A DNA stretch of 64,000 nucleotides from Bacteroidota bacterium (GTDB taxonomy: Bacteria > Bacteroidota > Bacteroidia > AKYH767-A > 2013-40CM-41-45). Under the pieces are notes generated by a model that was not told the DNA's origin, did not search any database, and saw nothing but the letters and a program-made list of their open reading frames with translations. A program made the position numbers and the translations under genes. Of this stretch, positions 35,860 through 45,386 are shown piece by piece (within the stretch, counting starts at the first letter, position 1; every line of letters begins with the position of its first letter). Location of the stretch: the NCBI GenBank assembly GCA_016713765.1, contig JADJON010000003.1, positions 1 to 64,000 of the forward strand. Direction: 5' to 3'.

Positions 35860-36801
35860 TCATCCTACGGTGCAACGGGCTTCCACTCCATTGCCTCCCC
35901 GTTCCACCCACAGTTCGCGGCCTCCCAGCGCTTCAAGTGTTTTCCTGATCTGATCGGGTGTCCGGAGGTGCTTGTAGTAGTCCGTCAGGGAATCGTACGT
36001 GTCCAACCGTGCCCATTCTTCCTGCTGCACTTTGCTCAGTTCCGGAAAAACATTCATGAACGTGATGAGCGGTGAAACGCGTTTCAACAGCCAGGTCAGG
36101 GTCTTGCTATTCCGAAACCTCCAATGCCAGGGAAAGAAAAAGTTCACCATTCCGTCCACGATCTTTTTGGAAGTGGTCGGACGGAGGTGCTTCAACACCT
36201 GGCGGTACCAGGTAGCTGGATTGAAATAATAGTTGATGCGCCAGGGATAATGGTCGATCACCAGTAGCCCACCCGGCTTAGCCATCGCATACAAAGCAGC
36301 GATCGTCCGCTCCGAACTGGGCGTATGCTGAATGACCCCCAGGCAGATCACCACATCAAAGCTCTTCGGCGGAAAGGGCAGTTCATAGACACTTGCCTGC
36401 GCCAATTGATAGACTTTGTCGGCTCCCATGTTTTCCCGGTTGACCTCGACAGCATTGCTCAGATCGACCGAATGAACCTGTGCTCCCGCCGAGAGCAATA
36501 ACTCCGTAAAGCGACCTGCTCCGCTGCCGACTTCCAGCACTTCCTTTCCACGGAGCTGATCAATGGGAAACCCCAGACAACGCTCCAGTCGGATCCTGGT
36601 GATCGGCGTTCCGCTATGACTGTCTAATTGGGTGCGCGCAAAGTTCTTCCATTGAAAGCCGAAGGCATCGGCATAGTTCTCGGCCGGTACGAAGCGGGGA
36701 ATTCCATTAATAACAGGGAATCGCTCCCCGGAGGGAGAAACCAGAAAGTCCCCTTCAAGACGAAGCGTTTGTCGACTGGAAGGTGAAACAAAAGGAATCA
36801 T
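35860..36801 (-). CDS. SAM-dependent methyltransferase with Trm112-like N-terminus
   Basis: 313 residues. Residues 1-40 resemble a Trm112/zinc-ribbon-like segment without Cys (FVSPSSRQTLRLEGDFLVSPSGERFPVINGIPRFVP). The class I Rossmann domain follows at about 75-190: GKEVLEVGSGAGRFTELLLSAGAQVHSVDLS is motif I, ASVYELPFPPKSFDVVICLGVIQHTP motifs II-III. A C-terminal helical segment contains several Trp and Phe. Substrate unknown; this arrangement is common for methyltransferases acting on small molecules, lipids or surface sugars. Its stop lies 72 nt before the porQ start on the same strand. Confidence 0.85.
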   Translation of the reverse strand: MIPFVSPSSRQTLRLEGDFLVSPSGERFPVINGIPRFVPAENYADAFGFQWKNFARTQLDSHSGTPITRIRLERCLGFPIDQLRGKEVLEVGSGAGRFTELLLSAGAQVHSVDLSNAVEVNRENMGADKVYQLAQASVYELPFPPKSFDVVICLGVIQHTPSSERTIAALYAMAKPGGLLVIDHYPWRINYYFNPATWYRQVLKHLRPTTSKKIVDGMVNFFFPWHWRFRNSKTLTWLLKRVSPLITFMNVFPELSKVQQEEWARLDTYDSLTDYYKHLRTPDQIRKTLEALGGRELWVERGGNGVEARCTVG

Positions 36802-36886
36802 ACACGTACGCGAATAGCGGGGCGAATGTAGGGAATTTCAGGCCGAGCTTAGCCTGCCGTAGGTCCCCGGCACTCGCCCTGATCGC

Positions 36887-37375
36887 TTAACCGCCGGAGG
36901 GACCGTACGTACCCGGCAAGGGTATGTCCAGCAAACGCAAGAACACTCCTAACTGGGCGCGATGATGATACCAGTGATTCAGGCACCAGGTTCTGGCGAC
37001 CTGTTCTTTGGGCAGTATGAAGTAAATGGTATCGCCGTTACGCATTGTCCAGTTGTCGGTCATCCGTTCATCCGGAAACTTTTCCAGGATACCTTTAGCG
37101 GCTGCCAGGTTTTTTTCGAGTATGCCGAGCAAATCGGCAGTATCCCCGGCAACATAGGGCTTGTAATCACTCTTTTGAAAATCGAGTTCATCGTCCTCCA
37201 GGGTATTTTTAAACCAGGACGGAATCTCCGCCACATGCGTAGCCAGTCGCCCGAGGCTCATGCTCTTCGGATGGGGTTTCCAGTCAGCCTTATCCAGGGG
37301 GACTGCATTCAAAATATTTCGGGTTGCTTCCGCTTCCCTCGTGAGTTCGTTGAGGAATTCCTGTGCTCTTGTCAT
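36887..37375 (-). CDS. DinB family protein
   Basis: 162 residues, four-helix bundle of the DinB/YfiT type. Putative metal ligands: His in LGRLATHVAEIP (about 48) and the pair in LNHWYHHRAQLGVFLRLLDIPLPGTYGPSG near the C-terminus, the classic HWxHHRGQL motif with Ala for Gly. Related proteins act as metal-dependent thiol transferases, but most are uncharacterised. Start ATG 37375 gives MTRAQEFLNEL. It lies 85 nt upstream of the methyltransferase gene on the same strand. Confidence 0.85.
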   Translation of the reverse strand: MTRAQEFLNELTREAEATRNILNAVPLDKADWKPHPKSMSLGRLATHVAEIPSWFKNTLEDDELDFQKSDYKPYVAGDTADLLGILEKNLAAAKGILEKFPDERMTDNWTMRNGDTIYFILPKEQVARTWCLNHWYHHRAQLGVFLRLLDIPLPGTYGPSGG

Positions 37376-37460
37376 GATCGTTTAACTATCAATTGGTGTT
37401 TGCTTAATAAAGGAGACTCGCTTCGGTTTCGCAAAAAACTCCTGCACAAATTTTTTATAA

Positions 37461-37492
37461 AAAAACACCGGCTTCAGGGCCGGTGTTTTTTT
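37461..37492 (-). terminator. Terminator after the aromatic-rich protein gene
   Basis: AAAAAAACACCGGC, loop TTCAG, GGCCGGTGTTTTTTT: a perfect stem of at least 12 bp including A/T arms, just beyond the stop of the minus-strand gene at 37498; it can work in both directions. Confidence 0.9.
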
Positions 37493-37497
37493 ACTGC

Positions 37498-38790
37498 TCA
37501 CTTATTTGATCGCTGCTTGGGAGTATCTTCCTTCTTTGACGGCAAGGTGCTCTTGGGTGGCGCTGACGGTTTTGATGATTTACCCGGGCGGACTGCAGGT
37601 TGTTTGGCCGGTTTAGCCGGACGAACTGCAGGCTGCTTCGCGGGTTGCGTCGGTTTCACGGCAGGTTGCTTTGACGGCCTTGCAGGTTCTGGTGTCGGCT
37701 TCACCGCAGGTTCCGTCGGACGAACCGATGGCTTTGTTTCCGGTCGAGTGACCGGCTTACGATCAGGCTCGCGATCCTTTATTACCGGCTTTGATTCCGG
37801 AGCCGGGCGGGCATCCGTCGGACGATCCTTGGACGGCACGACATTGATCGGCTTCGCGCCTGTACCAGGTCTGCCGATCGCAGGATTCTTTTCGACATCC
37901 AGGTTATGGCTTGGGAAGTTCGGTCGTTGCTCCGGGCGAGGCTCCGGCTTCGGGTTGTTATACGTCTGCTGATAGACGCCTTCCCGTTGGTAATTCGTGA
38001 ATACGGGTGAAGTCCTTCGTTCTACGCGATAATGCCCGTACCAGGGTTCGAAGTGATGGTGGTGGGCCCGCCAATACCACCATCCATGCCAGTGGTGGCG
38101 GTAATACCAATGGTAATAATAGTGGTCCCAATAAAAAGGTTGCCAGGAAACCCACCATCCGGGATAATAGCCCCAATACCACGGGCTTCTCCACGGACGA
38201 TAGGCAGGACCATACATGAACGTGATGATGACCCAGGAAGAGGGCGCCGGAGCGTAGGTCGGCTGTGAGTTGTAATAATTGTTCTCGGTATAGTAGTTAT
38301 TGGTAACAACCGTGGTTCGTTCGCCCTGGTAGCCGGGGTTGGTTGTTTCCGTAGCGGTGGTTGCTTCAGCCGGTTCGAGGATATAGTTCTTACCGTACAA
38401 GTCCTCGTCACCGATCATCTGGATCTTGACATTGTCACCCTCCTTCTGCACAAAGATAACAGCGACATCCTGCGTTTCCTTTTCATTCAGGTCAACCTGA
38501 AGCACGATGGTATGGACATTCTCTTCCGGGCGGTCCACCACTTTGATATAGTCGACCTTTCCGTCATTGTTCAGATCAAGGTTGTTGATCTTACTGGTGT
38601 CCGCGTTCAAGGCCGATTCGAATGATTCGAGGGTCGGTGATTGGCGGAATACATCCAACACAGCCGCGAGGTTCAGGTTGTCACCCGGAAGACCCAGCCG
38701 CGCGGTACTATCCTGTTGAGCCAGGGCCATTGATGAAATGGCCATCGAGAAGAAGAACAACAGGCCGTGATAGAAACTCGAACTTTTCAT
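37498..38790 (-). CDS. Exported protein with aromatic/His-rich centre and Lys/Pro-rich tail
   Basis: 430 residues in four clear parts. Signal peptide at about 1-24 (LLFFFSMAISSMALA). A folded domain at about 25-140 contains an EF-hand-like loop (NNLDLNNDGKVDYIKV). A central stretch, about 185-275, is made up mostly of Trp, Tyr, His and Pro (WYWGYYPGWW, HWYYRHHWHGWWYW, AHHHHFEPWYGHY). A basic tail of about 150 residues has a repeated (K/R)PA-(V/K)-(R/K)P-type pattern (KQPAVRPAKPAKQPAVRPGK). Similar low-complexity proteins occur in Bacteroidota without assigned function; surface or periplasmic metal or polymer binding is conceivable. No T9SS sorting domain. It ends at a strong terminator. Confidence 0.75.
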   Translation of the reverse strand: MKSSSFYHGLLFFFSMAISSMALAQQDSTARLGLPGDNLNLAAVLDVFRQSPTLESFESALNADTSKINNLDLNNDGKVDYIKVVDRPEENVHTIVLQVDLNEKETQDVAVIFVQKEGDNVKIQMIGDEDLYGKNYILEPAEATTATETTNPGYQGERTTVVTNNYYTENNYYNSQPTYAPAPSSWVIITFMYGPAYRPWRSPWYWGYYPGWWVSWQPFYWDHYYYHWYYRHHWHGWWYWRAHHHHFEPWYGHYRVERRTSPVFTNYQREGVYQQTYNNPKPEPRPEQRPNFPSHNLDVEKNPAIGRPGTGAKPINVVPSKDRPTDARPAPESKPVIKDREPDRKPVTRPETKPSVRPTEPAVKPTPEPARPSKQPAVKPTQPAKQPAVRPAKPAKQPAVRPGKSSKPSAPPKSTLPSKKEDTPKQRSNK

Positions 38791-39183
38791 GGTTCAGGTA
38801 TTTTTAAGTGATGATGAGATGGACGGCTTGGATAATCAGCGTAATGCTACACATCCTAAGCAAAATTCTGAATGACAAGGATCAGGCCAGATTCTACTGA
38901 GCGACAGATTAAGGGTTCATGGTTTTCGATTCCATCAAATTTAAGGTAGGGTTTTCCACATTTTTTCACCTCCCACTAAAATGCACCCTGCTGAAAGTCG
39001 CGAATACTGGTGGCTTCCGGGGATTTTGGAATAGAAATGAATTAACAACGGTGTTAATAACGATTCGCCGGCGGAAACTTCCAACCGAATCGTATGTGCA
39101 TTTTGAGGCGTAAACAACTGGTGAAATTTCTCTGAGCCCATTTAGTTCTGCCCGAAGAATTACTCACTCAAAACAACGACTCG
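38791..39183. promoter_or_regulatory. Divergent promoter region (38791-39183)
   Basis: This region of 393 bp between divergent exported-protein genes has no gene. On the minus strand TAAATTTG (38943-38936) is a full -7 match, 146 nt before the start of the 38790 gene. A palindrome TTAACA, ACGG, TGTTAA lies at 39042-39057 and could be an operator for the plus-strand gene, whose ATG is 127 nt away. No other features are evident. Confidence 0.4.
38936..38943 (-). promoter_or_regulatory. Putative -7 element (TAAATTTG) for the 38790 gene
   Basis: Minus-strand TAAATTTG, identical to the rpsA element. It would give a leader of about 140 nt to the aromatic-rich protein gene. No TTG at -33. Confidence 0.4.
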
Positions 39184-41457
39184 ATGATTCAACGAAACGT
39201 AAAGATCCTGCTAACGGCCTTGTTGGCAATGCTCCTCTCCGCATCCACCACCGCACAGATCGCGAATGTCAAAGGTCTCTACGTCAACTTCATCAATTCC
39301 TGGCTCGGCAATACGGTGGAGGAAGACAAGATCCTCGATTACTGCCAGGTGAACGGCTTCAATTACATCACCCTGTACGACCTGAACCTGCTGAACTGGT
39401 CGGCTACCCAAAAGACGCAACTCGCCGCTTTCATTACCAAGGCGAAGAATGTTTACGGCGTCCAGCAGATCGGCGCTTCCGGTGAAACATCGAACTTCTT
39501 TCGCAATTACATCGTCCCCTACAATACCGGAAGGACCAACGCCATCGAGCGATTCAATGTTTTCAATTTCGAATTCGAATTCTGGCTCACCGCCAGTATT
39601 GCCAGTTACTACGGCCCGGTTTACCTGACGCCGAACGGATTCACTTCCGACACCGCCGGGGCTTTCGCATTCGCCCGACGGGAGTACGCCAGGATCGATT
39701 CCATGGCTACCGTTTACGGCATCCTGAATGAAATCTACCTCGGCTGGCCGAACACCGGACAGATGCAGCAACTGGTCACGTATTCCGACCGCATCCTCCT
39801 GCACGCCTACCGGCCTACCGATGTCGACGTCTATCCCTATACGCAAAGCCGGATCTATGACATTGTCAGCGCAGGACGGCCGGTGCAAATCATGCCGATC
39901 TTTTCCGCCGAGACCAGCTTCATGGGTCCCTGGCTTACGAACAATCCGATCACGAAACCCTATCAGACCTTTTCTTCCGGCTACGGTCTCGAATCGGCGA
40001 ATGTCAAACAGCACGCGAACCTGCAGGGTTACCAATGGTTCCTGTATTCACTCATGCCGAAAACTTCGCTCGTGAACGCGTCGATCAGTACGAGCGGCCC
40101 AACCACCTTTTGCTCCGGAAGCAGTGTAATACTTACCGCCAGCACCGGTGCAACCTACTTGTGGAGTCCGGGCGGACAGACCACGCGTTCTATCACGGTC
40201 AACGCTGCCGGCTCCTATTCGGTCACCGTCACCGGAGCCGCCGGTAACAGCGCGACCTCCGCCCCTGTCGTGGTAACCGTTAACACAGCACCCACGGCGC
40301 CGACGATTACGGCGAATGGGCCGACCAGCTTCTGCAGCGGTAGCAGTGTCATCCTGGTCGCGTCCGCAACGTCCAATTACCGCTGGTCGAATGGCGCCAC
40401 TACACAAGCAATTTCGGTATCCTCGACCGGAAGCTATTCCGTCAGCACGACGAACAATTTATGTACGGCAACATCAACGCCGGTCACCGTGGTCGCTTCT
40501 CCCGTACCGGCAGTAACGACGATTTCCGTCATCGGTTCACCCAGTTTGTGTCCGGGAGCCACCGTTACCCTGACCAGTTCCGCTTCCAACGGGTATCTCT
40601 GGTCCAACGGCGCTACCACGCGATCCATCGTGGTCAGCGCTGCCGGCACGTATAGTGTGCGTGCCTATTCCGGTCCTTCCTGCTACCGGGCTTCGGCAAC
40701 CATTACGACGACTGCCCTGACCGGTCCCGCAACTCCTGTGATTTCCCTGCAAGGATCACCGCAGTTGAGTAATAGTCAGCCCACCGTAACGCTACGCTCC
40801 ACCTCGGCAAACGGGTATGCATGGTCCAGCGGGCAGACCACGCGTAACATCACCGTCAATTCACAAGGCAGTTACCGGGTCACTGCCATTGCAGCCAATG
40901 GTTGCAGGGCCACTTCCGCCCCGGTGATCGTTTCTGCGAATGGTTGTACCCCGCCCGCTGTTCCGGTCATTACCGTCAGTGGTTCCACCGTACTGATTCC
41001 CGGACAAACCGTGACTTTGACCAGCAGCGCCGCAGGCGGATGGCTGTGGTCGACCGGAGCAACGACGCAGTCGATCGTAGTATCCACTGCCGGAACCTAT
41101 ACCGTTCGCGCATACAACGCCGGAAGTTGCTTTTCCACTTCCAATCCTGTGACAGTGCTCCTGGTCAGTGCCCGTTTCAGTGCTGACCAGTCACAGCCAT
41201 CGACACAGTCGGAGCCAGTGCTGTACCCGAATCCGGTGAAATCCTCCGCCCATCTGGAGTACACCGCATTTACAGAAGGAACTGCGCGGATACGCGTGTT
41301 CGATCTGACGGGACGCCTCCAACTGGATCAGGAATTCCCGTCAGAGCCCGGCCTTAATCGCGTGGAGATCAACACGGATCCGCTCCCTGCTGGTTCTTAT
41401 GTGCTGTTACTCAGTGGCGAACAAGAAAGATCGGTCCGAATGGTCGTTCAGGATTAA
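39184..41457 (+). CDS. Exported protein with Ig-like repeats and T9SS sorting domain
   Basis: 757 residues. Signal peptide at 1-25 (ILLTALLAMLLSASTTAQ). An N-terminal domain of about 270 residues (VKGLYVNFINSWLGNTVEEDKILDYC...FNYITLYDLNLLNW) looks like a TIM-barrel glycosidase-like fold, but I do not recognise the family. Five Ig-like repeats follow at about 290-670, each with a FCSGSSVILTAS-type start, a YxWSNGATTxSI core and an end of the type GxYSV. Last comes a T9SS type A sorting domain, about 675-757 (VLYPNPVKSSAHLEY...LPAGSYVLLLSGEQERSVRMVVQD). Probably a T9SS-secreted surface protein acting on glycans, but the activity is inferred only weakly. Confidence 0.8.
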   Translation: MIQRNVKILLTALLAMLLSASTTAQIANVKGLYVNFINSWLGNTVEEDKILDYCQVNGFNYITLYDLNLLNWSATQKTQLAAFITKAKNVYGVQQIGASGETSNFFRNYIVPYNTGRTNAIERFNVFNFEFEFWLTASIASYYGPVYLTPNGFTSDTAGAFAFARREYARIDSMATVYGILNEIYLGWPNTGQMQQLVTYSDRILLHAYRPTDVDVYPYTQSRIYDIVSAGRPVQIMPIFSAETSFMGPWLTNNPITKPYQTFSSGYGLESANVKQHANLQGYQWFLYSLMPKTSLVNASISTSGPTTFCSGSSVILTASTGATYLWSPGGQTTRSITVNAAGSYSVTVTGAAGNSATSAPVVVTVNTAPTAPTITANGPTSFCSGSSVILVASATSNYRWSNGATTQAISVSSTGSYSVSTTNNLCTATSTPVTVVASPVPAVTTISVIGSPSLCPGATVTLTSSASNGYLWSNGATTRSIVVSAAGTYSVRAYSGPSCYRASATITTTALTGPATPVISLQGSPQLSNSQPTVTLRSTSANGYAWSSGQTTRNITVNSQGSYRVTAIAANGCRATSAPVIVSANGCTPPAVPVITVSGSTVLIPGQTVTLTSSAAGGWLWSTGATTQSIVVSTAGTYTVRAYNAGSCFSTSNPVTVLLVSARFSADQSQPSTQSEPVLYPNPVKSSAHLEYTAFTEGTARIRVFDLTGRLQLDQEFPSEPGLNRVEINTDPLPAGSYVLLLSGEQERSVRMVVQD

Positions 41458-41526
41458 TTGAACGCCCTTTTTGCGTAATTTCGCAGATTGCCGTTTTCTC
41501 CCGTAGCGGGAGGGCGTAGTCTGTAT

Positions 41527-44391
41527 ATGTCGAAGCACCGCGTACCCAAGGGCTTGCTGGAAATTTATGGCGCCCGGGTTCACAACCTGAAAAACATCGA
41601 TGTCACCCTGCCGCGTGAACAGTTGGTGGTCATCACCGGACTGAGCGGAAGCGGGAAGTCATCGCTGGCCTTCGACACGATCTATGCGGAAGGTCAGCGT
41701 CGCTACCTGGAGAGTTTTTCCGCCTATGCCCGGCAGTTCCTGGGCAACATGGAACGGCCGGATGTCGACAAGATCAGCGGACTGAGCCCGGTCATCTCGA
41801 TTGAGCAGAAGACCACGAACCTGAACCCACGTTCTACCGTTGGCACCATTACCGAGATCTACGACTTTCTTCGCCTGCTGTTCGCCCGTGCTTCGGAAGC
41901 ATTCAGCTATGTGACGGGCGAGAAGATGATCCGCCTGAGTGATGAGCAGATCGTCGAATTGATTCAAAAGAAGTTTGACGGGCGCAAAGTGCTCCTGCTT
42001 TCACCCCTGGTCAAAGCACGTAAAGGACATTACCGGGAATTGTTCGAGCAATTGCAGCAGCAGGGCTATCTCCGTGTCCGTGCCGATGGCAAAGTGCTGG
42101 AATTGAAAAAAGGGCTGCAGCTCGACCGCTACAAGGTACACGATATCGAACTGGTCGTGGACCGTCTCGAGGTGAACGACGGCGCCACCAGTCGCTTAAC
42201 GGAATCGCTGACGCTCGGCATGAAGTTGGGAAAAGGGTCTGTCATTCTCTTCGAACCGGACCAGGAGAAAGACCACTATTATTCCCGACACCTGATGTGC
42301 CCGACATCGGGCGTCAGCTACGACGAGCCGCAACCGAACACCTTCTCCTTCAACTCGCCCTATGGTGCCTGTCGCCGGTGCAACGGCCTCGGCACGATCA
42401 GCGAGGTTGACCTCAAGAGCATCATCCCCGACCCCAAGCAGACGATCAAAGGCGGAGGTATCATTCCGCTGGGACCGCAGAAAGACACCTGGATTTTCAA
42501 ACAACTGATCGCGCTGGGAAGGAAGTATAATTTCAACCTGGGCACACCGATCGAGGAAATTCCCGAAGAGTCGATGAACATCATCCTCTACGGTTCCGAC
42601 GATGTGTTGAATGTGGCCATGGATTACTCCAGCGGATCGACCTATCACCACAGCATTACCTGGGAAGGGATCGTCAATTTCATCATAGACCAGGACAACG
42701 AAAGCGCTTCGCCGTCGCTTCGCCGCTGGATACAAGGCTTCATGCAACAGGTCGAATGTCCCGAGTGTCACGGATCCCGACTCAAGAAAGAAGCACTGTA
42801 CTTCCGCATTGCGAACAAGAACATTTCCGAACTGGCGCATCTTGATATCCTGCAATTGAGCCGGTGGTTCGAGCGTCTGGAAGCGGATCTAAGTGCGCGC
42901 CAGAAGAAGATCGGTCACGAGGTCATCAAAGAGATCCGTAAACGGCTGAAGTTCCTGCTTGATGTCGGGCTCGATTACCTCACGCTGCACCGCTCCGCCC
43001 GGACACTCAGCGGCGGCGAATCGCAACGCATCCGACTGGCTACCCAGATCGGATCGCAATTGGTCGGGGTGCTTTACATCCTCGACGAACCGAGTATCGG
43101 CCTTCATCAACGCGACAATGTACGGTTGATACGGTCACTTCAGGACTTGCGTGATACCGGTAATACCGTGATCGTGGTTGAACACGATAAGGAAACCATC
43201 CTTGCGGCCGATCATATCCTGGATCTTGGTCCGGGTGCCGGCGTGCACGGCGGCCGCGTCGTTGCCGAAGGAACTCCTGAAAGTATTCTGCAACAGAGCA
43301 GTCTGACCGCCGACTACCTGAATGGCCGTCGTCAAATCGCGCTGCCGGAAAAGCCCCGAAAAGGTAACGGCAAGCACCTTGAGCTGAAGGGAGCAACAGG
43401 CAACAATCTGAAAAAAGTCAGTGTCAGGATCCCCCTGGGGAAACTGGTGGTTGTGACCGGCGTATCGGGCAGCGGTAAGTCGACACTCATCAACGAGACC
43501 TTATATCCCATCCTGAACCAGCATTTTTTCAACGCGCTGCAGAAGCCGCTCCCCTACCAGAGCATCAAAGGATTGGAGCATATCGACAAGGTCATTGAAA
43601 TCGACCAATCGCCGATCGGGCGGACACCGCGTTCGAATCCCGCCACCTATACCGGAGTCTTTACCGACATCCGCAATCTGTTCGCTTCGCTTCCGGAAGC
43701 AGCCATTCGCGGCTACGCACCCGGACGGTTTTCCTTCAATGTAAAAGGAGGCCGCTGTGAGACCTGTCAGGGTGGTGGCATGCGGGTCATCGAGATGAAC
43801 TTTCTTCCTGATGTTTACGTGGAATGCGAAACCTGTCATGGGAAACGCTACAACCGGGAAACACTGGAAATCCGTTACCGGGGCAAGTCGATCAGCGATG
43901 TACTGGATATGAGTATCGAGCAGGCCGTCGACTTCTTTTCCAACCTGCCACACATCGTACACAAGATCAAGACGCTCCAGGAAGTCGGACTGGGTTACAT
44001 CACGCTCGGACAACAGAGCACCACGCTATCGGGCGGGGAAGCACAGCGTGTCAAACTCGCTACTGAATTATCCAAGCGTGACACCGGCAATACATTTTAC
44101 ATCCTGGACGAACCGACGACCGGTTTGCACTTCGAAGATGTCCGCATTCTGCTGGAGGTACTGAACCGACTGGTAGAAAAAGGCAACAGCGTGCTGGTGA
44201 TCGAACACAACATGGACGTGATCAAAGTAGCCGATCACATCATTGATCTCGGTCCGGAGGGCGGTGAGCGAGGCGGCACCATCATTTGTGAAGGCAGTCC
44301 GCAGGAAGTGGCCAAATCGCAAGAGAGTGTGACCGCCCAGTTCCTGCGCAAGGAACTGGAAGAAATGGCCCAGCTGGCTGCAAGGCGTTGA
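41527..44391 (+). CDS. uvrA: Excinuclease ABC subunit A
   Basis: DNA-damage recognition ATPase of nucleotide excision repair, working with UvrB. 954 residues from ATG 41527 ([30 protein letters not shown]); an upstream in-frame ATG at 41488 is less likely. Both ABC modules are complete: Walker [13 protein letters not shown] and [11 protein letters not shown], signature [12 protein letters not shown] and [12 protein letters not shown], and Walker B with [12 protein letters not shown] and [12 protein letters not shown]. The zinc sites are seen as [16 protein letters not shown] and CETCQGG with CETCHGKRY. Family length is about 940-950. The surrounding genes do not belong to repair. Confidence 0.98.
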   Translation: MSKHRVPKGLLEIYGARVHNLKNIDVTLPREQLVVITGLSGSGKSSLAFDTIYAEGQRRYLESFSAYARQFLGNMERPDVDKISGLSPVISIEQKTTNLNPRSTVGTITEIYDFLRLLFARASEAFSYVTGEKMIRLSDEQIVELIQKKFDGRKVLLLSPLVKARKGHYRELFEQLQQQGYLRVRADGKVLELKKGLQLDRYKVHDIELVVDRLEVNDGATSRLTESLTLGMKLGKGSVILFEPDQEKDHYYSRHLMCPTSGVSYDEPQPNTFSFNSPYGACRRCNGLGTISEVDLKSIIPDPKQTIKGGGIIPLGPQKDTWIFKQLIALGRKYNFNLGTPIEEIPEESMNIILYGSDDVLNVAMDYSSGSTYHHSITWEGIVNFIIDQDNESASPSLRRWIQGFMQQVECPECHGSRLKKEALYFRIANKNISELAHLDILQLSRWFERLEADLSARQKKIGHEVIKEIRKRLKFLLDVGLDYLTLHRSARTLSGGESQRIRLATQIGSQLVGVLYILDEPSIGLHQRDNVRLIRSLQDLRDTGNTVIVVEHDKETILAADHILDLGPGAGVHGGRVVAEGTPESILQQSSLTADYLNGRRQIALPEKPRKGNGKHLELKGATGNNLKKVSVRIPLGKLVVVTGVSGSGKSTLINETLYPILNQHFFNALQKPLPYQSIKGLEHIDKVIEIDQSPIGRTPRSNPATYTGVFTDIRNLFASLPEAAIRGYAPGRFSFNVKGGRCETCQGGGMRVIEMNFLPDVYVECETCHGKRYNRETLEIRYRGKSISDVLDMSIEQAVDFFSNLPHIVHKIKTLQEVGLGYITLGQQSTTLSGGEAQRVKLATELSKRDTGNTFYILDEPTTGLHFEDVRILLEVLNRLVEKGNSVLVIEHNMDVIKVADHIIDLGPEGGERGGTIICEGSPQEVAKSQESVTAQFLRKELEEMAQLAARR

Positions 44392-44532
44392 TCCGAGAAC
44401 CGGCTGAACTTCCTTATTACAAGGCAATTTCGCCCCGGCAACCTTCTTTGTTCGCCATCGTATTAACAGGGCTAAACCCTCTCCCGCGGCGATTGTTACC
44501 TACAAACGCCTGTGTTGAACTAACGTATTATT

Positions 44533-45240
44533 ATGAATCTGGATGAATTAAAAATCAGGAAAGCTTTTTCGGACAAAGACTGGCAGGAAATCAAAGCATT
44601 TGATACCTGGCAGATCTTCAAGATCATGGCCGAATTCGTGGACGGATTCGAAAAGCTGAGCAAGATCGGGCCGTGTGTTTCCATCTTCGGTTCCGCCCGG
44701 ACAAAACCGGAGCATCCCTACTACCAACTGGCAGAGGAGATCGCCTACAAACTCACGAAAGAAGGATACGGCATCATCACCGGTGGCGGACCCGGCATCA
44801 TGGAAGCGGCCAATAAGGGAGCGCGTACTGCGGGCGGGAAATCCGTCGGGCTTAACATCGAACTGCCATTCGAACAAAGTTCCAATCCGTATATCGACCG
44901 GGACAAACTCATCACCTTCGATTACTTCTTTGTCCGGAAACTGATGTTCATCAAATACGCGCAGGGATTCGTCGTCTTGCCGGGAGGTTTCGGAACGATG
45001 GATGAACTCTTTGAGGCCTTGACCCTGATACAAACCAAAAAGATCGGTAAGTTCCCGATCGTACTGGTCGACAAGGACTACTGGCAGGGATTGATGGATT
45101 GGGTAACTAAAACCTTCATCAAGGAGGGCATGATCGATAAGAATGACATGAACCTGTTCAAGGTCGCCGATTCTGCGGATGAGGCGGTTCAGCATATCAA
45201 TGAATTCTACTCGCGCTACCTGTTGAAACCCAACTTCTGA
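44533..45240 (+). CDS. LOG family (Rossman fold) protein
   Basis: 235 residues of the LOG/TIGR00730 family, nucleotide 5'-monophosphate phosphoribohydrolase-like and lysine-decarboxylase-fold. The two signatures are intact: GGGPGIMEAANKGA (about 94-107) and PGGFGTMDELFEAL (about 153-166), which shape the active site. Family members release free cytokinin-type or purine bases from nucleotides in plants and some bacteria; the bacterial role is often stress- or nucleotide-related. It has an N-terminal helix-rich extension of about 45 residues (ELKIRKAFSDKDWQEIKAFDTWQIFKIM). A terminator follows closely. Confidence 0.9.
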   Translation: MNLDELKIRKAFSDKDWQEIKAFDTWQIFKIMAEFVDGFEKLSKIGPCVSIFGSARTKPEHPYYQLAEEIAYKLTKEGYGIITGGGPGIMEAANKGARTAGGKSVGLNIELPFEQSSNPYIDRDKLITFDYFFVRKLMFIKYAQGFVVLPGGFGTMDELFEALTLIQTKKIGKFPIVLVDKDYWQGLMDWVTKTFIKEGMIDKNDMNLFKVADSADEAVQHINEFYSRYLLKPNF

Positions 45241-45260
45241 GTGCGATTTTTCAGTCGTAA

Positions 45261-45297
45261 CGAAGGCCGTGAGATGCATTTCACGGCCTTTGGTTTT
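45261..45297 (+). terminator. Terminator after the LOG gene
   Basis: AAGGCCGTGA, loop GATGCAT, TTCACGGCCTT, then TGGTTTTT: a perfect 10-bp stem 20 nt past the stop codon. Confidence 0.88.
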
Positions 45298-45386
45298 TAA
45301 CATGGCGGGATGGATAACTGTAAGCAGACAAACCATCCGATTTGAGCTGAAAGCCAGTACTTTGATACGACGCAAAAGCGTATATC

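Noticed and set aside
39211..40035. 274-codon open frame opposite the Ig-repeat protein
   Set aside because: No domain features; the forward gene has signal peptide, repeats and sorting domain in frame.
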